Assembly: GCA_044464175.1 (NCBI GenBank)
Contig: JBIQLO010000057.1
Location: 1-19,722, forward strand
Origin: JBIQLO01 sp044464175
GTDB taxonomy: Bacteria; Planctomycetota; Phycisphaerae; Tepidisphaerales; Tepidisphaeraceae
Length of the DNA stretch: 19,722 nt
Reading direction: 5' to 3'
The first letter of the stretch is position 1. Every line of letters begins with the position of its first letter. The notes beneath the pieces were generated by a model, which was given only the letters and a program-made list of their open reading frames with translations, had not been told where the DNA came from and did no database searches. Positions 14,477-19,722 of this stretch are shown here, piece after piece. Both the position numbers and the translations under genes were made by a program.

Positions 14477-15211
14477 TCAATTGAGCCATGCGGCGATAGC
14501 GAAGAGGCACCCGATCCCGCCGCAGATGATGCCGGCGATGGCCATGCCGCGCCCGCTGCCGCCGGACTGCTTGACCTGCTTCAGTCCGATGATGCCGAAA
14601 ATGACTGCCAGAACCGGTGTGATGAAGGTGCAGAAGGCGGGGATGCCCAGGATGCCCAGCACCAGTGAGGCGACGCAAAAGCCGTTGGCGGTTCCGGCGG
14701 CCTCCAGCGTGGTCCCTTCCATGGTGAAGGGCATGCCACAGGCGCGGCAGTTATTGGCGGTGATCGGATTCGCCGCTGAGCAGCGCGGGCAGCGAATCTG
14801 CTGGGTACCGTCCTCGGCGCGGAATATGCGGGGGGCGCGTTCGCCGGCGGCGGCATAGGCGTGGACGGGGTGGGGGGCCTGCTTGATGATCTGGCGGGTC
14901 TTGGGATCGATCAGACGCCCATAGCGGTCCAGGATGGGAATGGTGATCGTGCTGCCGCAGGTGGGGCACTGCCCCTCCTGGGCGGCGACCGCTTCGCTGG
15001 CCTCCAGGCGTGAGGAGCAGTAGGGGCAGTTGAATCCGTATCGCTTGCCGGCGTGGGTGAGGCCGGGCGCCATCGCGGTCGCCAGTCCGCCGGGGGCGTG
15101 TTCGGGAACACGCAGGGCCGTCATGCAGGTGGGGCATCGGACCATCCCACCGGCCTGGGCCTCCTCGGCGTGCAGGGGCGTCTGACAAACATGGCAACGG
15201 AACGTGATCAT
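14477..15211 (-). CDS. Zinc-ribbon membrane protein with DUF4190-like domain
   Basis: A 244-residue protein with three CxxC...CxxC zinc-ribbon knuckles: Cys6/9 with Cys26/29, Cys62/65 with Cys82/85, and Cys141/144 with Cys155/158. They are followed by a C-terminal membrane part with hydrophobic segments at about 178-210 and 223-243, joined by a KQVKQSGGSGRGMAIAG loop typical of DUF4190. The ribbons would lie in the cytoplasm. The first resembles the N-terminal ribbon common in planctomycete proteins (FRCHVCQTPL...VRCPTC...LRVPE). The function is unknown; a sensor or scaffold at the membrane is possible. The ATG at 15211 has only a weak purine stretch upstream. It lies 48 nt after the MgtC-like gene and 66 nt before the helical-protein gene. 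Confidence 0.8.
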   Translation of the reverse strand: MITFRCHVCQTPLHAEEAQAGGMVRCPTCMTALRVPEHAPGGLATAMAPGLTHAGKRYGFNCPYCSSRLEASEAVAAQEGQCPTCGSTITIPILDRYGRLIDPKTRQIIKQAPHPVHAYAAAGERAPRIFRAEDGTQQIRCPRCSAANPITANNCRACGMPFTMEGTTLEAAGTANGFCVASLVLGILGIPAFCTFITPVLAVIFGIIGLKQVKQSGGSGRGMAIAGIICGGIGCLFAIAAWLN

Positions 15212-15259
15212 CTTTGAGGCGCGAACTGCAAGCCAACCGGCCCATGCCGAAGGCCCATG

Positions 15260-16519
15260 TTATCGTATATGCATGACCAGGACGACAGCCAATCCAACCA
15301 CGACGATGAGGATGGACAGAAGCGTCAGTCGAATGATCAGAGCGCGGTTCTTGATCTGTTGAAAGATCAGCGGAATCGTGATCAGGGCGCTGGCGATGGA
15401 GGTGATGACCGCGCCGGTGGCGGCGATCTGCGGTGTCAGTTGGCCGTTGCTCACCAGTTCGGCGGCCGTCGCCGTGGTGCTGGCGCTGCTGACCAGCCCG
15501 CCAAAGAGGCTGAAGGCCAGAAAGCCGAGTGTTTTGAAATAGCGCTGTGCCAGCGTGCCGACGGCGGCCAGAATGACAAATAGGATGGCGAATTTGATCA
15601 CTCGCTTAAGCGACACGGGGGAGGCGAGCTTCATCGGCTCGGCCGTCGTTTCGCCGCCGTCGCGGTGCAGGTAGAGCCAGACCGCGACGCTGCCGACCAG
15701 GGTCATCGCGGCCAAAGGCGGCAGGGCGAGCATGGCGGCCTTGGGGGAAAAGATCGCCAGGATGACCAGGTTGCGGACGAACATGGCGACGTTGGTCAGA
15801 AGGATGACCGCCACGGCGTGATTGAGGATCGCCTTGCCCATGCCCAGGAGGGCTGAAGCCAGTTCGACGGCCGCGGCGGTGGAATTGACCAGCCCGCCCA
15901 GGACCGCCGCCCAGGTCAATCCGCGCCGGCCATAGAGGCGCAGGAGGACGTAGTTGACGAATCCGATGCCGGCGATGACGACGACGATCAGCCAGCTTTG
16001 GCGCGGATTGATGAGGTCCGCGGGATCGATGAAGCGGTTGGGCAGAACGGGGTAGACCACGAAGCCGAGCAGGCCCAGGAGCAGGGCGCTGCGGATTTCC
16101 TGGGGGAGGAGGGCGTCGGCGAACTTGGACAGCTCGAATTTCCACGCCAGCAGCATCGCCACCAGGACCGCGCCGGTGACGGCGGCGAAGTAGTCGCCCA
16201 GCCCGACCATCACCCCCAGCACGAGCATCGTGATCAGGGCGGCGGAGGTGGTCATCTCCAGCGACTTGTCCTTCAGGAGGCTCTGGACGTTGAGGATGGT
16301 GACCAGCAGGAAGACGCCGACCATGGCGGCGATGGCGATGCCGGTGCCCAGCATGGCCGCCAGGGAGCCCAGGATCGCCACGATGGCGAAGGTGCGCACC
16401 CCCACTTCCTTCTGGGCCCATTCCCGTTCCAGGCCCACCAGAAGCCCGATTCCCAGGGTCAGTGCGATTTTGAGTACGACTTCATGATAGAGAAAATGAT
16501 CGGTGAGTTGTCCGTCCAT
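15260..16519 (-). CDS. MgtC/SapB family membrane protein with DUF4010
   Basis: A 419-residue integral membrane protein. The N-terminal MgtC/SapB signature LGIGLLVGLEREW (22-34) is followed by VGVRTFAIVAILG (39-51) and several helices. The C-terminal half is the DUF4010 domain, with conserved GGLVNSTAAAVELA and GGLVSSASTTATAAELV motifs in two related halves. About eleven hydrophobic segments are visible. The family is linked to magnesium or acid stress in other bacteria, but the DUF4010 type has no proven activity. The ATG at 16519 follows the rimO TGA by 3 nt, so translation is probably coupled and the start is firm. The two related motifs in the C-terminal half suggest an internal duplication. 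Confidence 0.88.
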   Translation of the reverse strand: MDGQLTDHFLYHEVVLKIALTLGIGLLVGLEREWAQKEVGVRTFAIVAILGSLAAMLGTGIAIAAMVGVFLLVTILNVQSLLKDKSLEMTTSAALITMLVLGVMVGLGDYFAAVTGAVLVAMLLAWKFELSKFADALLPQEIRSALLLGLLGFVVYPVLPNRFIDPADLINPRQSWLIVVVIAGIGFVNYVLLRLYGRRGLTWAAVLGGLVNSTAAAVELASALLGMGKAILNHAVAVILLTNVAMFVRNLVILAIFSPKAAMLALPPLAAMTLVGSVAVWLYLHRDGGETTAEPMKLASPVSLKRVIKFAILFVILAAVGTLAQRYFKTLGFLAFSLFGGLVSSASTTATAAELVSNGQLTPQIAATGAVITSIASALITIPLIFQQIKNRALIIRLTLLSILIVVVGLAVVLVMHIR

Positions 16520-16522
16520 TGA

Positions 16523-17983
16523 TCACGCTCGCAGCACCTTCAGGCTTTTTTGCTTTTTCTGTGGCACCTCGGCCACCAGGTCGTACCGCTGCCAGTCCCG
16601 AATGACGACATTGAGCAGTTGTCCCGGGTGCGCCTCGCCGGCATGGACGTGCACCACGGAATCAATCTCAGGCGCCTGGGCGGCGGTGCGGGCGACGGCG
16701 GTCGATTCGGCGGCATCCACCTGATCGATCAGGACCTCAACGGTCTTTCCCACCATGGCCTTGGCGCGGGCGAAGGCGACCTCCTGCTGGGCGAACATCA
16801 GCTCTTCCACGCGGGCCTGCTTCACCGCTTCGGGCACTTGGTCGTCCATCCGCCCCATCGGGGTGCCGGGCTCGCGCGAATAGGGAAAGACGCCCATCAT
16901 GTCGAAACCGAACTCCCGGACGAATTCCACCAGCTCCCGGTGCTGCCGGTCCGTCTCGCCGGGGGCGCCGGCGATGAAGGTGGTGCGGATCGAGATGCCG
17001 GGGATCCACTCCCGCAGCTTCTGAAGCAGCGTCTCGATCTGCTTTCGCGTCACCCGGCGCTTCATCCGGGCCAGCATGTCGTCGTTGATATGCTGGAGGG
17101 GCATGTCGATGTATTTGACCATCCGCCCGCTGTCAGCAATCGTCCGTATCATGTCATCGGTAAAACAGGAGGGGTAGGCGTACATGAGACGGAGCCAGTG
17201 GACATCCTTCAACTGCCGGTCGAGGGTGCGGAGCAGGCCGCTGAGTCCCTCGGCGTAGCCGATATCGGTCCCATAACTGGTGGTGTCCTGCCCGATGAGG
17301 TTCAGCTCGACCGCGCCGTCGGCGGCCAGCTCCTTCGCCTCGGCCAGAATCTGCTCGGGGGGCTTGGAGCGCATCATGCCGCGGATGGAGGGGATGGTGC
17401 AGAAGGCACATCCCTGGTTGCATCCCTCGGAGATACGGAGGTAGGCGTAGTGGCGGGGGGTGAGGCGCAGGCGGGCGCGGTCATCCTCGAAGACCGGGAG
17501 GCGGTTGGTTTTGGTCTGGCGGGCGGGGTTTGGGTGGCCGTTTCCGGAGTTCTGGGCCAATTCGCGCGACAGGTCGTGGTACTTGCCCAGATAATGCCCA
17601 TGGTCCTGCCGGGGGTTGGACTGGCCGCGGACGGCCTCGACGATGTGTTCGCGGTCAAAGACGCCGACGAGGCGGTCGATGCCGGGGGCTTCGGCCAGGA
17701 GTTTGGTCTTGTGGCGTTGGACGAGGCAACCGGCGACGACGACGCGTTTGCAGCGGCCGGTCTGCTTGAGTTCGATGGCCTGGTGGATTTCGCGCATGGA
17801 TTCCTCCTTGGAGGCTTCGAGGAATCCGCAGGTGTTGATGACGATGGCGTCGGCCTCCTCGGCGGCGGGGGTGACGGCCAGGCCGTCGGCCGCCAGCAAG
17901 CCGAGCATGCGTTCGCTGTCCACGAGGTTCTTGGGGCAACCGAGGCTGACAAAGGCCACCGATTCGATGGGCTGCTCAGACAT
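16523..17983 (-). CDS. rimO: Ribosomal protein uS12 methylthiotransferase RimO
   Basis: A radical-SAM enzyme of 486 residues that adds a methylthio group to an aspartate of ribosomal protein S12 in the cytoplasm. The N-terminal UPF0004 domain starts FVSLGCPKNLVDSE and supplies Cys16, Cys52 and Cys86 for one 4Fe-4S cluster. The radical SAM motif CNQGCAFC provides Cys188, Cys192 and Cys195. MYAYPS, DMPLQHINDDML and RTTFIAGAPGE are typical, and a C-terminal TRAM domain spans about 412-474. The linker between the first two domains (about 120-165) is longer and more polar than in typical homologues of about 440 residues. ATG 17983 has AAGGA 6 nt upstream; a longer N-terminus from 18007 is unlikely. 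It is the first gene of the minus-strand series. Confidence 0.95.
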   Translation of the reverse strand: MSEQPIESVAFVSLGCPKNLVDSERMLGLLAADGLAVTPAAEEADAIVINTCGFLEASKEESMREIHQAIELKQTGRCKRVVVAGCLVQRHKTKLLAEAPGIDRLVGVFDREHIVEAVRGQSNPRQDHGHYLGKYHDLSRELAQNSGNGHPNPARQTKTNRLPVFEDDRARLRLTPRHYAYLRISEGCNQGCAFCTIPSIRGMMRSKPPEQILAEAKELAADGAVELNLIGQDTTSYGTDIGYAEGLSGLLRTLDRQLKDVHWLRLMYAYPSCFTDDMIRTIADSGRMVKYIDMPLQHINDDMLARMKRRVTRKQIETLLQKLREWIPGISIRTTFIAGAPGETDRQHRELVEFVREFGFDMMGVFPYSREPGTPMGRMDDQVPEAVKQARVEELMFAQQEVAFARAKAMVGKTVEVLIDQVDAAESTAVARTAAQAPEIDSVVHVHAGEAHPGQLLNVVIRDWQRYDLVAEVPQKKQKSLKVLRA

Positions 17984-18014
17984 TACAGGTCCTTTGGGAA
18001 ACGGCAAAACGGGT

Positions 18015-18043
18015 AATATAGCGTGAATCGAGTCAGGTTAAAA
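18015..18043 (-). promoter_or_regulatory. Possible promoter of rimO
   Basis: On the minus strand TATATT (18015-18020, five of six bases of the -10 consensus) lies 32 nt before the rimO ATG. A poor -35 candidate TTTTAA (18038-18043) sits 17 nt upstream. Confidence 0.4.
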
Positions 18044-18072
18044 GGAGGGGATCGTTAAGGGATCAGGGTCCT

Positions 18073-18100
18073 TCAGGGTTCAGGGATTGGGGTTTAGGGT
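18073..18100. repeat. Four tandem heptamers (TCAGGGT-like)
   Basis: Four adjacent 7-nt units in strict phase: TCAGGGT, TCAGGGA, TTGGGGT and TTAGGGT. A further TCAGGGT lies at 18063-18069, out of phase. It opens the repeat-rich, gene-free spacer (17984-18532) between rimO and the VWA gene. Confidence 0.7.
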
Positions 18101-18105
18101 CCAAT

Positions 18106-18226
18106 GGGTTTGGTTCGTTTCGAAATTTGTCGTAGTTGGATTGGGGTAAAAAACCGCGTTTGGAGCGCGCCAGCGGGGGATTGGGTTTGGTTCGTTTGGG
18201 TTTGGATGACATTTTGTCGTGGTTGG
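18106..18226 (+). repeat. Two imperfect direct repeats, 77 nt apart
   Basis: Copy 1 (18106-18139) and copy 2 (18183-18226) share an identical 15-mer, GGGTTTGGTTCGTTT, and then a 14-mer, TTTGTCGTRGTTGG, that differs at one base. Copy 2 has about 10 extra bases between the two blocks. No coding signal is seen across either copy. Confidence 0.7.
18151..18171 (+). repeat. 21-nt repeat, copy 1
   Basis: This segment (AAACCGCGTTTGGAG...) matches 18355-18375 at 18 of 21 positions in the same orientation. Copy 1 lies inside the pair of direct repeats; copy 2 follows the first palindrome. Confidence 0.6.
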
Positions 18227-18311
18227 CGGTTGGCCGGTGGTGCTCGGCAGTGGGCGATGGGTGGGTCGGGCATTGCATCGGGTCATATTCAGCTCCTCTA
18301 CCCTTACGCCG

Positions 18312-18345
18312 GCGCTGCGCGTTTTGTGCAAAAAGCGCGCAGCGC
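18312..18345. repeat. Palindromic repeat, copy 1
   Basis: A perfect 10-bp stem, GCGCTGCGCG (18312-18321) with CGCGCAGCGC (18336-18345), encloses TTTT and AAAA that extend the pairing. The same stem recurs at 18420-18452. No gene ends nearby, so it is not a terminator. It resembles a REP-type dispersed element. Confidence 0.7.
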
Positions 18346-18354
18346 GATTTCTGG

Positions 18355-18375
18355 AAACCGCATTTTGAGGGCGCC
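18355..18375 (+). repeat. 21-nt repeat, copy 2
   Basis: Second copy of the 18151-18171 segment, with 18 of 21 identical positions. It lies between the two palindromes. Confidence 0.6.
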
Positions 18376-18419
18376 AAGGGCGATAATTCTTTTTTTCACG
18401 AAGTTTTCTGGTGGTTTTT

Positions 18420-18452
18420 GCGCTGCGCGTTTTGGCGCCAACCGCGCAGCGC
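18420..18452. repeat. Palindromic repeat, copy 2
   Basis: The arms GCGCTGCGCG (18420-18429) and CGCGCAGCGC (18443-18452) are identical to those of copy 1, 108 nt away. The loop differs and is itself palindromic (TTGGCGCCAA). Between the copies lies an AT-rich stretch with a 7-T run. Confidence 0.7.
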
Positions 18453-18517
18453 GCGGGCGGATGCGCCAGGGGGAGCGCATTCCATTTTCTCTTTTCCAAT
18501 TTCCTGGGAAGGGCCGT

Positions 18518-18523
18518 TATACT
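18518..18523 (+). promoter_or_regulatory. Possible -10 box TATACT close to the VWA gene start
   Basis: TATACT matches five of six consensus bases and would place transcription start near 18530, only 3 to 9 nt before the candidate start codons. No convincing -35 box is visible upstream. Confidence 0.35.
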
Positions 18524-18532
18524 GCGGGGGTG

Positions 18533-19722
18533 ATGCCGATGCTGCTGGGGTTGGGTTGGCCGGTGAAGCTGGCGTTTTTGTCCGGCTGGGAGGCGCTTGC
18601 GCTGTGGGGGGCGCTGGCGGTGGTGATCGTGTGGCTGGGGATGCGGTCGATGGCGGGGATGGGGCCGGTGCGGCAGTGGACGGCGATCGGGATTCGCCTG
18701 GCGCTGGCGGGGCTGGCGGTGCTGATCCTGGCGGGGGTGCAGTGGGAGAAGGTGCATCACGACCTGACAGTGATGGTGCTGCGCGACGTGAGCGATTCCA
18801 CCTCGCTGGTGCGGCAGTTGCCGGGGGATGCGCCCAACGTGCAGGCGGCGATCGACCGATTTCTGGCCCGGGCGCAGGAGGAGAAGGGGAAGCGGGCGGA
18901 GGACCGGATCGGGGCGATCGGGTTCGCGGCCGGGGCGCAGGTGGATTCGCTGCCGGCGCCGGACCTGGCGTTTGACGATCACGCCATCCGTCCGGACGGC
19001 AATGGGACGGACCCGGCGGCGGCGATTCAACTGGGGCTGGCGACGATGGGGCGGGAGACGATGCGGCGGATGCTGCTGATCTGGGACGGGAATGCGACGG
19101 CGGGAGAGGAGGGGGGGGCGCTGGAGCAGGCGGTGGCGGCGGCGGCGGCGCAGCATGTGCCGATTGATGTGATGCCGCTGCATTACCGGATCGGGCATGA
19201 GGTGACACTGGAGCGGCTGACCGCGCCGCCGTGGAAATCGCCGGATGAGGCGTTTTCGCTGGAGGTGGTGCTGAAATCGACCAATCCGGGGCCGGTGGCG
19301 GGAAAGCTGAGCGTGCGGCTGGGGGATCAGCCGATGGACATGGATTCGGCCCCGGGGATGCAGTTGTCGCGGCGGGTGGTGCTCAAGCCGGGAACCAACG
19401 TGGAGCAGGTGGCGGTGGCGCCGCTGAAAAATCCCGGAGCGCATGTGTTTCATGCCTTATGGGAGCCGGAGGCGGAGAAGCCGGAAGGCGGAAGGCAGAA
19501 GTCCGAAGGGGAGATCGACACGCTTTTGGCGAACAACTCGGCCGATGCGTTCACGTTTGTGAAGGGGCAGGGGCGGGTGCTGGTGGTGGATGGAACCAGC
19601 CAGGGGGCGGGCAGCGCGCTGCAGGATGCGCTCAAGCGGGAGCATATCGAAATCGACGTGCGGAGCCCCGAAGAATTTCCCAGCGATCTGCTGTCGCTGC
19701 AGAATTACGATGCGGTGTTGCT
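18533..19722 (+). CDS. VWA-domain membrane protein with start of a glutamine-amidotransferase-like domain (3' end outside window)
   Basis: The first 396 codons of a larger gene, open to the window end. Two hydrophobic helices (about residues 14-37 and 50-70) anchor the N-terminus. A von Willebrand A domain follows with a complete MIDAS metal site: DVSDS (Asp85, Ser87, Ser89), Thr159 in GTDPAAAI and the aspartate in LLIWDGN (about 185). A beta-rich segment (about 225-310) leads to VLVVDGTSQGAGSALQDAL (from about 346), which resembles the start of a class I amidotransferase-like domain. This matches large planctomycete VWA membrane proteins, usually of unknown role. ATG 18533 or ATG 18539 may be the start; GGGGG is better spaced (8 nt) for the second. 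Residues about 316-327 are encoded by a heptamer repeat. The gene is divergent from rimO. Confidence 0.78.
   Translation, partial: MPMLLGLGWPVKLAFLSGWEALALWGALAVVIVWLGMRSMAGMGPVRQWTAIGIRLALAGLAVLILAGVQWEKVHHDLTVMVLRDVSDSTSLVRQLPGDAPNVQAAIDRFLARAQEEKGKRAEDRIGAIGFAAGAQVDSLPAPDLAFDDHAIRPDGNGTDPAAAIQLGLATMGRETMRRMLLIWDGNATAGEEGGALEQAVAAAAAQHVPIDVMPLHYRIGHEVTLERLTAPPWKSPDEAFSLEVVLKSTNPGPVAGKLSVRLGDQPMDMDSAPGMQLSRRVVLKPGTNVEQVAVAPLKNPGAHVFHALWEPEAEKPEGGRQKSEGEIDTLLANNSADAFTFVKGQGRVLVVDGTSQGAGSALQDALKREHIEIDVRSPEEFPSDLLSLQNYDAVL
19483..19510 (+). repeat. Four tandem heptamers within the VWA coding region
   Basis: Units GGAAGGC, GGAAGGC, AGAAGTC and CGAAGGG lie in strict 7-nt phase and encode the charged linker PEGGRQKSEG. 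The frame stays open through them, which suggests a repeat insertion or expansion tolerated between two domains. Confidence 0.6.

Noticed and set aside
15212..15259. GGCC-rich dyad between the MgtC-like and zinc-ribbon genes as a terminator
   Set aside because: The stem is only 4 bp, there is no U-tract, and the genes are closely spaced on one strand.
16550..18016. Long plus-strand open frame (488 codons) opposite rimO
   Set aside because: It is an antisense shadow of a well-supported RimO gene, Gly/Asp/Val-rich and with no recognisable motif.
18041..18050. AAAGGAGGGG on the plus strand resembling a ribosome binding site
   Set aside because: No start codon with an open coding frame follows within a usable distance.
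18061..18452. Possible CRISPR array
   Set aside because: Repeat units differ in length and sequence, spacing is irregular and no cas genes are present.
18080..19453. Minus-strand open frame (457 codons) opposite the VWA gene and across the repeat spacer
   Set aside because: The translation is mainly Arg, Pro, His and Gln, and its ends translate repeat DNA. The opposite strand encodes a complete MIDAS motif.

Overview
The window is a GC-rich bacterial chromosomal segment with no phage, plasmid or insertion-sequence genes. Its gene types suggest the Planctomycetota, probably a Phycisphaerae-like lineage. The indicators are a very large secreted PQQ-propeller/TPR protein, a triple zinc-ribbon membrane protein, a large VWA/amidotransferase-like membrane protein, and intergenic DNA rich in short heptamer and palindromic repeats. 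This assignment is inference from gene content; no phylogenetic marker was tested.

Layout. Positions 1-258 (+) hold the 3' end of an acetolactate synthase small subunit gene. Convergent to it is an alpha/beta hydrolase (300-1337, -), then a strong hairpin terminator (1509-1549) that ends an FAD-dependent oxidoreductase gene (1565-3163, -). Divergent from that are a family GH51 arabinofuranosidase (3250-4752, +) and the 1551-residue PQQ/TPR protein (4802-9457, +). From 12658 down to 9478 (-) runs an apparent operon: a SAM-dependent methyltransferase, an ABC ATPase, and a fused permease/substrate-binding protein of the OpuC/OsmU compatible-solute type. It is preceded by a well-formed promoter with A-tracts and a roughly 210-nt structured leader. 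From 17983 down to 13051 (-) runs a second gene series: rimO, an MgtC/DUF4010 membrane protein, a zinc-ribbon/DUF4190 protein, a helical protein of unknown function and a UPF0316 membrane protein. The last gene (18533 to the window end, +) is a VWA-domain membrane protein, truncated by the window.

How the genes work together. The methyltransferase and ATPase genes overlap by 14 nt and the permease gene follows after 42 nt, so a methyltransferase is probably co-produced with an osmolyte importer. GH51 and the FAD enzyme fit polysaccharide or sugar breakdown but lack visible signal peptides. rimO and the MgtC-like gene are 3 nt apart and probably translationally coupled.

The least explained DNA is the 549-nt divergent spacer between rimO and the VWA gene. 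It is a mosaic of tandem heptamers, imperfect direct repeats and two copies of one 10-bp palindromic stem. The next is the leader of the methyltransferase/transporter operon, which can fold into two mutually exclusive stems and contains a possible 8-codon upstream ORF. These two are the main candidates for something undescribed. No complete novel multi-gene system is evident.
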